A stretch of 8,690 nt of DNA from DATFWK01 sp035259345 (GCA_035259345.1 DATFWK010000090.1:1-8690); one strand, 5' to 3'. Numbered from the stretch's first letter, positions 1 to 6,896 are shown. A program made the numbers and translations. The notes: generated from the letters alone by a model not told the origin.

Positions 1-447
1 CGGCTCGGCGTCGGCCAGCGCCACCGCGGCGCGCTCGGCCCGCCTGCAGACGGTGCGGGCGAGGTGGAGCCAGGCGGCGCCGCCGCTCCCTCCAGGCAGG
101 AGGAAGCTCGTGAGCGACTCGAGCTCCGCGTTCACCTCGTCGCACCAGGCCTCGAGCCGCGCGACCTGCTCGGCCGTCACCCGCAGGCGCCCGCGGGCCT
201 CGTCGGACTCCGGCACCGCGAGGTCGGCGCCGACGTCGAAGAGGTCGTTCTGGATGCGCGCCAGCATCGGCTCGTACTCGAGCGGGAGGGTCTGGCGCCG
301 GCAGAGCCCGATCACGCTGTTGAGCTCGTCCACCTCCCCGTAGGCGGTGACGCGCGGGCTCGTCTTCCGCACGCGGCTCATGTCGCCGAGGTGCGTGTCG
401 CCCGCGTCGCCCAGGCGCGTGTAGATCCGCGTCAGCCGGACCATCAT
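1..447 (-). CDS. pduO: PduO-type cob(I)yrinic acid a,c-diamide adenosyltransferase, C-terminus cut by window edge
   Basis: Transfers the 5'-deoxyadenosyl group of ATP to cob(I)alamin or cob(I)yrinic acid diamide, making adenosylcobalamin in the cytoplasm. The reading frame is open from the start codon to base 1 (149 codons). The family is identified by the N-terminal ATP-binding motif TRLGDAGDT (residues 10-18), AYGEVDELNSVIGL (35-48), IQNDLFDVGADLA (65-77), FLLPGGS (115-121) and LHLARTVCRRAER (127-139). These are the conserved blocks of the PduO/MMAB group, not of CobA/BtuR. Family members are usually about 180-200 residues, so perhaps 40-50 residues are missing. Two ATG codons stand in tandem at 447-445 and 444-442. 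I chose the first because its ATGA overlaps the stop of cca by 4 bp; the second would shorten the protein by one residue. It is the last visible gene of the nnrD-alr-cca operon. No B12-dependent enzyme is visible nearby, so its client (for example a mutase or reductase) is unknown. Family call is firm; the gene symbol follows the family name only. Confidence 0.93.
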   Translation of the reverse strand, partial: MMVRLTRIYTRLGDAGDTHLGDMSRVRKTSPRVTAYGEVDELNSVIGLCRRQTLPLEYEPMLARIQNDLFDVGADLAVPESDEARGRLRVTAEQVARLEAWCDEVNAELESLTSFLLPGGSGGAAWLHLARTVCRRAERAAVALADAEP

Positions 448-1883
448 TCGATGGTACCCGGGTCCCGGGCGCGAACCCATGCGACCGCGAACCGCTCGGC
501 CTGCTCGGGCGTGGTCACGCGCCCCACAAGCTGCTCCTCGCGCAGGGCGTCGAGGAGCTCCGCGGTCCAGCGCCCGGGCGGGCGGTCGAGCAGCCGGGCG
601 AGCCGGTCGCCGGGCAGGATCGGCCGGATGGGCCCGCGATCGACCAGCTCGAAGTGCGTGGCGAGCACCCGGCGCGCGAGATCGAGGTGGCGGACGATCT
701 GGGACTCGGTCGTCCGCGCGCCGCGCGTCGCCAGCCGGTCCGCCACCGACAGCACGACGATCTCGACCTCCGCGGGCGCCGTCGCGCGCAGGTAGCGGTC
801 GATCTGGCGCAGCGAGAGCGGCTGGCGGTGCACCATGAAGCCCAGCGGGAGGTGCTGGCGGACCATGAGCGCGACCGTCTCCCGGAGCCGTGTCGAGGTG
901 CGCATGCGCCGGCACCAGGCGTCCGCCATCTCCGCGCCGAGCCGGTCGTGGCCGATGAATGTCATCCGCCCCTCGGGCGTCCGTGCGGCCGTGGCCGGCT
1001 TGGCCATGTCGTGCATGACCGCCCCCAGCACGAGCCCCTGGCCGCGGGTGAGCTCGTCCGCGAGCGGCTCGCCGAGCCGGGCCGCGACCCGCGGGGCGAG
1101 CGAACGGAAGACCGGCTCGGGGTCGGCCGTGATCTCGCAGGCCCGCCGCACGACCTCGAGGGTGTGGCCGAGCACGTCGAGGTGGTGGTAGGGCGTCTGC
1201 TCGAGCCCGCGGCCCGCCTCGAGCTCCGGCCAGATGACCCCGAGCACGGCGAGGTCGTCGAGCAGCTCGAGCCCGCGCCAGGCCTCGGGGTTCCGCGCGA
1301 TCCGCACGATCTCGTCCATCACCCGCTCGGGCGCCGGGCGCACCAGGCCCGCGGCGTCCGCGCGCGCATGCGCCCGGGTCGCCGGCTCGATCGTGAAGCC
1401 GAGCTGCAGGGCGAGGCGGGCGAGGCGCACGAGCCGGACCGGATCGTCGCGGAGCGCCGAGGCGCGGACCAGCCGCAGGACGCCCCGGTCGAGGTCGGCC
1501 AGCCCACCGTGCGGGTCGACGAGGTCGCCGCCGGCGGCCGGGAGGGCCATCGCGTTCACCGTGAAGTCCCGCCGGTCGAGGTCCTCCTCCAGCGAGGCGC
1601 CCTGGAGCGCGACGACATCGACGGTGAAGGGCAGCCGCCCGCCGTGCACCCGCCAGGCCCCGAAGGTGTCGGAGAGGCGGAAGCGCCCGGCCCCGTGCGC
1701 GCGGGCGAGGGCCCGCGCGACAGCGGCGGCATCGCCTGGGACGGCGACGTCCACGTCGGCCACGGCCCGCCCCAGCATCGCGTCCCGCAGGCCGCCGCCC
1801 ACGACCCAGCCGCGCCCGGCGACCGGCCCGAGCGGCGCCAGCAGGCCGGCCGCGGCGCGGGCCCGCGCCTCAGTCGTCGACAT
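444..1883 (-). CDS. cca: CCA tRNA nucleotidyltransferase with HD domain
   Basis: Class II nucleotidyltransferase that adds or repairs the 3'-terminal CCA of tRNAs using CTP and ATP. The 479-residue protein opens with the polymerase head: GGGLRD (29-34), the metal-binding pair D43 and D45 in VADVDVAV, RRDFTVNAMA (104-113), and RDDPVRLVRLAR (145-156), the arginine-rich helix that follows the nucleotide site. Residues about 180-225 form the tRNA-binding neck. An HD phosphohydrolase-type domain follows, with H240 (in HHLDVLGHTLEVV), the HD pair H291-D292 (AVMHDMAKPATA) and D382 (SVADRLATRG). This head-plus-HD layout is common in bacterial CCA enzymes. The ATG start overlaps the end of alr by 14 bp and no clear Shine-Dalgarno sequence precedes it, so translation is probably coupled to alr. 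The stop overlaps the adenosyltransferase start by 4 bp. A poly(A) polymerase of the same superfamily is the main alternative. I judge CCA-adding more likely because of the complete motif set and HD domain, but sequence reading cannot exclude the other activity. Confidence 0.93.
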   Translation of the reverse strand: MSTTEARARAAAGLLAPLGPVAGRGWVVGGGLRDAMLGRAVADVDVAVPGDAAAVARALARAHGAGRFRLSDTFGAWRVHGGRLPFTVDVVALQGASLEEDLDRRDFTVNAMALPAAGGDLVDPHGGLADLDRGVLRLVRASALRDDPVRLVRLARLALQLGFTIEPATRAHARADAAGLVRPAPERVMDEIVRIARNPEAWRGLELLDDLAVLGVIWPELEAGRGLEQTPYHHLDVLGHTLEVVRRACEITADPEPVFRSLAPRVAARLGEPLADELTRGQGLVLGAVMHDMAKPATAARTPEGRMTFIGHDRLGAEMADAWCRRMRTSTRLRETVALMVRQHLPLGFMVHRQPLSLRQIDRYLRATAPAEVEIVVLSVADRLATRGARTTESQIVRHLDLARRVLATHFELVDRGPIRPILPGDRLARLLDRPPGRWTAELLDALREEQLVGRVTTPEQAERFAVAWVRARDPGTIE

Positions 1884-2976
1884 GCCGGCGGTGGACCCGG
1901 CGCCCGATGTCGCAGGTCACCTCGTAGTTGATGGTGCCCCTGATCTCCGCGAGCTCCTCGGCGCTCACCCGCTCCCCGCCCTGCGCCCCGATCAGCACGA
2001 CCTCGTCGCCGACGCGCTCATCGGCCTCGGGCCCGAGGTCGATCGTGAGCTGGTCCATCGAGATCGTGCCCACCACCGGCACTGAGCGGCCGCCGACCAG
2101 CACGCGCGCGCGGTTCGAGTAGGCGCGGGAGTAGCCGTCGCCGTACCCGATCGGGACCGCGCCGATCAGCGTGCCCCGGGCGGCCCGCCAGGAGCGGCCG
2201 TACCCGACGCTCTCGCTGCCCCAGAGCGGCTTGATCGAGGCGATGTAGGAGTACAGGCTCAGCGCCGGCTCGAGGCCGTGCTCGGCCGGGTCGCGGCCGA
2301 AGGGCGAGCAGCCGTAGAGCGCGATGCCGCAGCGGACCAGGTCGAAGGCGGCCGACGGATCACGCAGGGTGGCCGCCGAGTTCGCCGTGTGGACGATGGC
2401 CTCGGGGAAGCGCTGGCGGAGGGGGCCGAGCATCGACCGGAAGCGCGCGAGCTGCTCGCGGAAGAAGCCGGCGTCCTCGCCGCCGGTCACGTCGGCCGTG
2501 GCGAAGTGGGTCATGATCCCCGCGACGTCCAGGCGGGGCTCGGCCGCGGCCTCGGCCAGCGCCGACACGTCCTCCGGGCGGGCGCCGAGCCGCCCCATCC
2601 CGCTGTCGAGCTTGAGGTGGACGCGGACGGCGCCGGCGTCCGCCGCAGCTCGGCACGCCTCAGGCGTCCAGACTGCGACGTCGGCGGCGGCCGCGGCCGC
2701 GCGGCGCCACTCGTGCCCCATGAGCGGGCCCCAGCAGACGATCGGCGCCCCGATGCCCGCCTCGCGGAGCTCCTCCGCCTCCTCGATCGCCGCGACGCCC
2801 AGGCGAGTGGCGCCGCCCTCGAGCGCGGCGCGCGCGACGGGCACCGCCCCGTGCCCGTAGCCGAACGCCTTGACCACCGCGAGCAGCTCGGCGCGGCCCG
2901 CGGCCCGCCGCAGGGTCTCCGCGTTCCGGCGGATCGCGCCGAGGTCGACCCGGGCGAGGGCGCGCTCAGGCGTCAC
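1870..2976 (-). CDS. alr: alanine racemase (PLP-dependent)
   Basis: Interconverts L- and D-alanine, supplying D-alanine for peptidoglycan; a cytoplasmic homodimer with PLP as cofactor. The protein is 368 residues, the usual family length. The PLP lysine is K36 in AVVKAFGYGHG (33-43). KLDSGMGRLG (122-131) carries K122 and R129, equivalent to the carbamylated lysine and its partner arginine in Geobacillus Alr. H157 and N199-S200 line the cofactor site, and RCGIALYG (215-222) supplies the arginine that contacts the pyridine nitrogen. The second catalytic base is Y278 in PIGYGDGY (275-282), followed by GTISMDQL (303-310). Two departures from the common pattern are an F at residue 38, where N or D is usual after VKA, and RVHR instead of RVPR near the C-terminus. 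The GTG start lies 11 bp inside the end of nnrD, with no good ribosome binding site, which suggests translational coupling. nnrD and alr side by side is a common actinobacterial arrangement. Function is secure; the effect of the substitutions is unknown. Confidence 0.96.
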   Translation of the reverse strand: MTPERALARVDLGAIRRNAETLRRAAGRAELLAVVKAFGYGHGAVPVARAALEGGATRLGVAAIEEAEELREAGIGAPIVCWGPLMGHEWRRAAAAAADVAVWTPEACRAAADAGAVRVHLKLDSGMGRLGARPEDVSALAEAAAEPRLDVAGIMTHFATADVTGGEDAGFFREQLARFRSMLGPLRQRFPEAIVHTANSAATLRDPSAAFDLVRCGIALYGCSPFGRDPAEHGLEPALSLYSYIASIKPLWGSESVGYGRSWRAARGTLIGAVPIGYGDGYSRAYSNRARVLVGGRSVPVVGTISMDQLTIDLGPEADERVGDEVVLIGAQGGERVSAEELAEIRGTINYEVTCDIGRRVHRRHVDD

Positions 2977-4510
2977 GTTCGGCGAGCGCAGCGGGAAGGG
3001 CCTCGACCACGTCGCCGGCCACGGTGCCGTCGCCCCGGCCGGCCAGCTCGCCCGCCCGGCCGTGCACCGCGACCGCGGCCGCGGCCGCCGCGAACGGCTC
3101 CATCCCCTTCGCGAGGAAGGCGCCGACGACGCCCGAGAGCACGTCGCCGGTCCCGGCCGTCGCGAGGGCGGCGCTGCCGGTCGCGCCGACGGCGATCCTG
3201 CCGTCCGGCGCGGCGACGACGGTGCCCGGCCCCTTGAGCACCGCGACGGCGCCGGAGGCTGCGGTCAGCGCGCGCGCCGCGGCGAGCCGCTCGGCCTCGA
3301 CCTCCGTGCGGGGGCGGTCGAGGATGTGCCCGGCCTCCCCGGCATGGGGGGTGAGCACGGTGGGCGCGGAGCGCAGGGCCAGCCAGCCCGGCTCCGTGCC
3401 GAGGTGATGCAGGGCGTCCGCGTCCACCACCGCGGGCAGGTCGATCGCCTCGAGCGCCTCGCGCACGAACGCGCGCGTCTGCTCGGCGCGGCCGATGCCC
3501 GGGCCGATGACCAGGGCGCTGACCCGGTGGGCCTGCTCGACGAGCGGCGCGACCGAGGCCGGGCCGAACGCGCCGTCGTCCTCGGGGATCGGGGCGCTCA
3601 TGATCTCGACGAGCTGGGTGGCGTACACCGGCTGCACGCCTGCCGGGACGCCGGCGACCGTGAGGCCTGCGCCCGCCCGCAGCGTGGCTCGCGACGCGAG
3701 GCAGCCCGCGCCGGTGAGGCCCGGCGAGCCGACCGCGAGCAGCACGGCGCCGGAGGCGTACTTGTCGGCGCCGGCCGCCTTGGGCGGGACGCCCGCCGCA
3801 GCGCCGCGGCCAACCAGCCAGGCCGTCGCGTCCGATACGACCGCGGCCGGGATGCCGATGTCGGCGACCATGACGCGCCCGGCGTGGGAGCGGCCGGGCT
3901 CCACGTGCAGGCCGGGCATGTCGCCGTGGAAGGTCACGGTGAGCTCGGCGCGGATGGCCTCGCCGGCCACGACCCCGGTGTCGGCGTCAACGCCGGAGGG
4001 GACGTCCAGGCTCACCACAGGGGCCCCGGACCGCGCGATCGCGGCCACCGCCGCGCCGATCGTCCCGCGGGGGGCGCCCCTCGCCCCGGTCCCGAGCAGC
4101 CCGTCGACGACCAGGCGCGCGTCGTCGAGCGCCGCCGGCGCGAACGGCCGCGGGCGCAGGCCGAGGCTCCGTGCGATCGCCGCCATCGCGGTCGCGTCCG
4201 GCGTGGCGGCCCGCTGCCCCCGTGGCGCGGCGATCGCGACGTCCCAGCCGGCCTCGGCGAGGTGGCGGGCCACGACGTACCCGTCGCCGCCGTTGTTGCC
4301 GGCTCCCACCACGACGAGCGCGGCCGTCCGCTGCGGATACGCCGCCAGGATCGCCTCGGCGGCCGCCAGCCCCGCGCGCTCCATGAGGAGGATCGACGGC
4401 ATCGCGTGGCGCGTGCCGGCGAGCCGGTCGGCGCGGCGAAGCGCGGCCGCGTCGAAGAGCGGGGTGGCGCCTGGCAGTGGTGGCGGCGCGGTTGCACTGG
4501 CGGTCGGCAC
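2966..4510 (-). CDS. nnrD: bifunctional NAD(P)H-hydrate epimerase / ADP-dependent NAD(P)H-hydrate dehydratase
   Basis: Repairs hydrated NADH and NADPH, which form by side reactions or heat. The N-terminal YjeF_N half epimerises R- to S-NAD(P)HX and the C-terminal ribokinase-like half dehydrates S-NAD(P)HX back to NAD(P)H. In the 514-residue protein the epimerase half shows LLMERAG (41-47), VGAGNNGGDGY (68-78), DGLLGTG (136-142), LDVPSGVDADTG (168-179) and a TVTFHGDMPGLHVEPG block (191-206) ending in DIGIP (217-221). The dehydratase half shows KYASGAVLLAVGSPGLTGA (250-268), VIGPGIGR (334-341), DADALH (363-368), LTPHAGEA (386-393), VLKGPGT (424-430) and GTGDVLSG (453-460), with D456 region as the catalytic loop. 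Residues 1-16 are a short Ala/Pro-rich lead before the first domain. The GTG start lies 6 bases after a TAGGAT box, fitting a leaderless message. It heads the nnrD-alr-cca-adenosyltransferase operon. Both halves appear intact, so both activities are expected. Confidence 0.95.
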   Translation of the reverse strand: MPTASATAPPPLPGATPLFDAAALRRADRLAGTRHAMPSILLMERAGLAAAEAILAAYPQRTAALVVVGAGNNGGDGYVVARHLAEAGWDVAIAAPRGQRAATPDATAMAAIARSLGLRPRPFAPAALDDARLVVDGLLGTGARGAPRGTIGAAVAAIARSGAPVVSLDVPSGVDADTGVVAGEAIRAELTVTFHGDMPGLHVEPGRSHAGRVMVADIGIPAAVVSDATAWLVGRGAAAGVPPKAAGADKYASGAVLLAVGSPGLTGAGCLASRATLRAGAGLTVAGVPAGVQPVYATQLVEIMSAPIPEDDGAFGPASVAPLVEQAHRVSALVIGPGIGRAEQTRAFVREALEAIDLPAVVDADALHHLGTEPGWLALRSAPTVLTPHAGEAGHILDRPRTEVEAERLAAARALTAASGAVAVLKGPGTVVAAPDGRIAVGATGSAALATAGTGDVLSGVVGAFLAKGMEPFAAAAAAVAVHGRAGELAGRGDGTVAGDVVEALPAALAERDA

Positions 4511-4522
4511 CGGCGGATCCTA
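4508..4522 (-). promoter_or_regulatory. candidate leaderless promoter of the nnrD operon
   Basis: Read on the minus strand, TAGGAT (4522-4517) matches the actinobacterial -10 pattern TANNNT and is followed by six bases and then the GTG start of nnrD. That spacing would place transcription at or within a base of the start codon, giving a leaderless mRNA. No ribosome binding site is present and no good -35 hexamer is visible. The inference rests on spacing and the -10 match only. Confidence 0.5.
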
Positions 4523-4558
4523 CGAGAGGTGCCCACCGGCGGACGGATGGCCGCCGAT

Positions 4559-4589
4559 AGATAGCCTGGCAATCATTGCCGTGCTATCT
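4559..4589. promoter_or_regulatory. 31-bp palindrome, probable MarR operator
   Basis: The left arm AGATAGCCTGGCAAT (4559-4573) and right arm ATTGCCGTGCTATCT (4575-4589) are inverted repeats around C4574. Thirteen of the 15 position pairs match; the two mismatches form a symmetrical two-base gap between the outer AGATAGC and the inner GGCAAT. The AT-rich centre stands out against the surrounding GC-rich DNA. It ends nine bases before the start of the MarR-family gene and covers that gene's probable -10 box, a classic layout for autorepression by a dimeric winged-helix regulator. It is also centred about 64 bases upstream of the nnrD start, so an effect on the divergent operon is possible. The palindrome is directly visible; MarR binding is inferred from position. 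Confidence 0.75.
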
Positions 4590-4600
4590 TCGCCCGCGTG
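4585..4600 (+). promoter_or_regulatory. candidate leaderless promoter of the marR-MFS operon
   Basis: TATCTT (4585-4590) fits the TANNNT -10 pattern and is followed by seven bases and then the GTG start at 4598. No Shine-Dalgarno sequence fits in the gap, so a leaderless mRNA is likely. The -10 box lies inside the outer end of the palindrome at 4559-4589, so a bound repressor would block polymerase. No clear -35 hexamer is seen. Confidence 0.5.
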
Positions 4601-5059
4601 ACGTCCGCGGCAGCCCCCACGCGCACGGTCGAGGACATGCTCACCTGGCGGCTCGCCGTCGCCGGGCGGCTCCTTCGCTGCCACGCCGACGCCCGGCTCA
4701 CCGAGCTTGGCGTCGCGGGTCCCGGCCTCGGGCTGCTCCTGCGCCTCGCCGAAGAGGAGGGCCTCTCGCAGATCGAGCTCGCGCGGCGCCAGCGGGTGGA
4801 GCCCCCGACCGTCTCCCGGATGGTGAGCCGCCTCGCCCGGGACGGGCTGGTGGAGCTCAGGATCGAGCACGCCGACCGGCGGACCACCCGGGTCGCGCTC
4901 ACCGAGCGGGGCCGCGAGGTCGCCGCCGCCGGGCGCGTGATCGTGGACGAGATCGAGGGGCGGGTGTTCGAGGGATTGGACGAGGCGGACCGGGACCGCC
5001 TGGCCGGCATCCTGGACGAGCTGATCGCCGTGCTCGCGCGGCGGGCGGTGACCCAGTGA
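4598..5059 (+). CDS. MarR-family transcriptional regulator
   Basis: A 153-residue winged-helix DNA-binding protein, expected to act as a dimer that releases DNA on binding a small molecule. An N-terminal dimerisation helix (about 11-36) is followed by the DNA-binding domain. GLSQIELARRQRVEPPTVSR (55-74) forms helix-turn-helix, with the recognition helix near 67-81. The wing carries DRR (93-95), the family's conserved Asp-Arg hairpin, followed by VALTERGRE (99-107). The C-terminal helices (about 111-150) complete the dimer interface. The single cysteine, C28, lies in the first helix; whether it senses oxidants is unknown. The GTG start fits the leaderless promoter and gives a normal family length. 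The stop overlaps the next gene's start by 4 bp (GTGA), so regulator and transporter form one operon. By the common MarR-efflux pattern it probably represses its own operon through the palindrome just upstream, with a transported toxic compound as inducer. The family is certain; the ligand is unknown. Confidence 0.93.
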   Translation: MTSAAAPTRTVEDMLTWRLAVAGRLLRCHADARLTELGVAGPGLGLLLRLAEEEGLSQIELARRQRVEPPTVSRMVSRLARDGLVELRIEHADRRTTRVALTERGREVAAAGRVIVDEIEGRVFEGLDEADRDRLAGILDELIAVLARRAVTQ

Positions 5060-6519
5060 GCGCGGGCGCGCTCACCGCGCGGCGGCGCCCCTCCCAGACG
5101 CTGACGCTGCTGGGCCTCGTCACCGCGGCCCTGGCGTTCGCGCTCATGCAGACGTTCCTCATCCCGGCGCTCGCGGACCTCAAGGCAAGCCTCCACACGA
5201 GCGGCGAGTGGGTCACCTGGACCGTCACCATCTACCTGCTGACCGGCTCGGTCGCGACGCCGCTCCTCGGTCGCCTCGGCGACCAGCACGGCAAGAAGCG
5301 GATGATGATGATCAGCCTGGCCGTGTTCCTGATCGGCTCGATCGGCGCGATCTTCGCCCCCAACGTGGCCGTGCTGATCGTCTGCCGCGGCATCCAGGGC
5401 GTCGGCGGCGCCGTCTTCCCGCTCAGCTTCGCGATCATCCGCGACCAGTTCCCGCCCGATCGCATCGCGATGCCGATGGGCATCGTCTCGGCGGTCCTCG
5501 GCGTCGGCGGCGGCGTCGGCATCGTGCTCGCGGGCGTGATCGTCGACCACGCCTCGTGGCGCTGGCTGTTCGTGATGAGCGCGATCGTGGTCGCCATCGC
5601 GCTGCTCTTGATCGGCTGGTTCGTGCCCGAGTCGGACGTCCGCGCGCCCGCCAAGCTCGACATCCCCGGCGCGCTGCTCCTCTCCGGCGGGCTGATCGCG
5701 CTGCTCGTCGCGCTGACCGAGGGGGAGAACCGCGGCTGGGGCTCGGCCGTCATCGTCGGTCTCTTCGCGGTCGCCGGTGCGGCGCTCGTGGCCTGGGTGA
5801 TCGTCGAGCGACGCACCCAGTACCCGCTGGTGGACATGCGGATGATGACCCGCCGGCCGGTGTTCTTCACCAACCTGACCGCGCTCATCTCCGGGTTCGC
5901 CCTCTACATGACCTGGGTGCTCATCCCGACGTTCTTCGAGACCCCGCACGGCCTGCCGGCCGCCGTCGCCGACCGCGTGAACTACGGGTTCGACACGACC
6001 GTGACCGGCGCGGGGCTCTGGATCCTCCCCACCTCGGCCGCCGTGCTGGTCGGCGGCCCGATCGCCGGCCTCATCGGCCGGCGCATCGGCTCGCGCGCGC
6101 CGCTGACGGCCGGGATGGTGTTCCTCGCGGTCGGTCTGGCGCTGATCGCCTCGTTCCACGACACCCCTGAGCAGGTCGCGCTCTCGTTCACGCTCTGCGG
6201 GTTCGGCATCGGCTTTGCCTTCGCCGCGATGCCGCGGCTCATCGTCGACGCGGTGGACATCACGGAGACCGGCGTCGCGACGGGCATGAACACGGTCGTC
6301 CGCACGCTGGGCGGGGTCATGGGCGCCCAGATCGGCGCCGTCATCCTCGCCGCGCAGACGATCCCGGGGACCAGCGTCCCGTCGGAGGCAGGCTACGAGC
6401 GGGCGTTCTGGGTCAGCACGGTCGCCGCCGTCATCGGCGTGGCCGCGGCCGCCCTCGTGATGCCGCTGCGGGCCCGCCGCCGCGCCCGCGCGCTCGCCCC
6501 CGCGACGACCACCGACTAG
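5056..6519 (+). CDS. major facilitator superfamily transporter, DHA2-like, 14 membrane segments
   Basis: An inner-membrane transporter of 487 residues with about 14 hydrophobic helices (first about 16-37, last about 452-470), the layout of the EmrB/QacA group. Motif A between helices 2 and 3 is GRLGDQHGKKR (72-82). RGIQGVGGAVF (111-121) in helix 4 carries the conserved arginine, and SWRWLF (167-172) follows helix 5. Two signatures are altered. Helix 1 has M31 where drug/proton antiporters usually have Asp in LDxT. The helix 5 motif C reads GIVLAG (155-160) instead of GPxLGG, losing the proline. A polar loop after helix 9 (about 294-316) is longer than usual, and the C-terminus is an Arg-rich cytoplasmic tail. 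The frame continues upstream to 4576, but GTG at 5056 is chosen because it overlaps the marR stop by 4 bp and places the first helix at a normal distance. It is probably an efflux pump controlled by the adjacent MarR. Substrate and direction of transport are unknown. Confidence 0.9.
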   Translation: MSAGALTARRRPSQTLTLLGLVTAALAFALMQTFLIPALADLKASLHTSGEWVTWTVTIYLLTGSVATPLLGRLGDQHGKKRMMMISLAVFLIGSIGAIFAPNVAVLIVCRGIQGVGGAVFPLSFAIIRDQFPPDRIAMPMGIVSAVLGVGGGVGIVLAGVIVDHASWRWLFVMSAIVVAIALLLIGWFVPESDVRAPAKLDIPGALLLSGGLIALLVALTEGENRGWGSAVIVGLFAVAGAALVAWVIVERRTQYPLVDMRMMTRRPVFFTNLTALISGFALYMTWVLIPTFFETPHGLPAAVADRVNYGFDTTVTGAGLWILPTSAAVLVGGPIAGLIGRRIGSRAPLTAGMVFLAVGLALIASFHDTPEQVALSFTLCGFGIGFAFAAMPRLIVDAVDITETGVATGMNTVVRTLGGVMGAQIGAVILAAQTIPGTSVPSEAGYERAFWVSTVAAVIGVAAAALVMPLRARRRARALAPATTTD

Positions 6520-6896
6520 CCGCCCACCGCGTCCGGGCCCTCCGCCACGGCGACCGCGACCGCCAGGCCGCGGCTGTGGGTCAGCGTCAGGTGCACGCGC
6601 GCGACCCCGCGGCGCGCCGCCCACTCTGCGTAATGGGCGTGGAGCGCCACGGTCGGCGCCCCCCGCCCCCGCACGACCTCGACCTCGCGCCAGCGCGTCA
6701 TCCCGCGCCCGAGCGCCTTGCCGACCGCCTCCTTCGCCGCGAAGCGGGCGGCGAAGTGCTGAGGCGGGAACGGCTTGGCCAGGCAGTAGCGCGCCTCGTC
6801 CTCCGTGAAGCAGCGCTGGGCGAGGCGCGGGCGCCGCGCCAGCGCCGCCGCGAAGCGGTCGATCTCCACCACGTCGACGCCCACGCCGACGATCAC
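6516..6896 (-). CDS. acpS: holo-[acyl-carrier-protein] synthase
   Basis: Transfers 4'-phosphopantetheine from coenzyme A to a serine of acyl carrier protein, activating it for fatty acid synthesis; a small cytoplasmic trimer. The protein is 126 residues, normal for AcpS. GVGVDVVEIDRF (4-15) carries the metal-binding D8, and RFAAKEAVGKALG (51-63) carries E56; these are the two key acidic residues of the family. FTEDEARYC (30-38) and VHLTLTHSRGLAVAVAVAE (101-119) complete the fold, with S where Asp is often found after the SH/TH pair. The GTG start gives the typical M-I-x-G-x-G-x-D opening and has GGAG (6908-6905) eight bases upstream. Its stop overlaps that of the converging MFS gene. In many Actinobacteria acpS lies directly upstream of nnrD; here the marR-MFS pair separates them on the opposite strand. 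Confidence 0.95.
   Translation of the reverse strand: MIVGVGVDVVEIDRFAAALARRPRLAQRCFTEDEARYCLAKPFPPQHFAARFAAKEAVGKALGRGMTRWREVEVVRGRGAPTVALHAHYAEWAARRGVARVHLTLTHSRGLAVAVAVAEGPDAVGG

Noticed and set aside
654..1931. A 425-codon plus-strand open frame opposite cca.
   Set aside because: Low-complexity Arg/Pro/His-rich product without motifs, while cca on the other strand is complete.
4508..4543. A 10-base direct repeat CACCGGCGGA at 4508-4517 and 4534-4543 around the nnrD start.
   Set aside because: Short and made of the commonest GC-rich words of this genome; the first copy overlaps the start codon, so chance is the simplest explanation.
2870..4564. A 564-codon plus-strand open frame opposite nnrD.
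   Set aside because: Arg/Gly/Ala-rich shadow of a gene whose motifs are all present on the minus strand.
4576..5055. An upstream extension of the first MFS frame giving a 647-residue protein.
   Set aside because: The extra 160 residues are an Arg/Ala/Pro-rich shadow of marR in another frame. The GTG at 5056 overlaps the marR stop and gives a normal MFS N-terminus.
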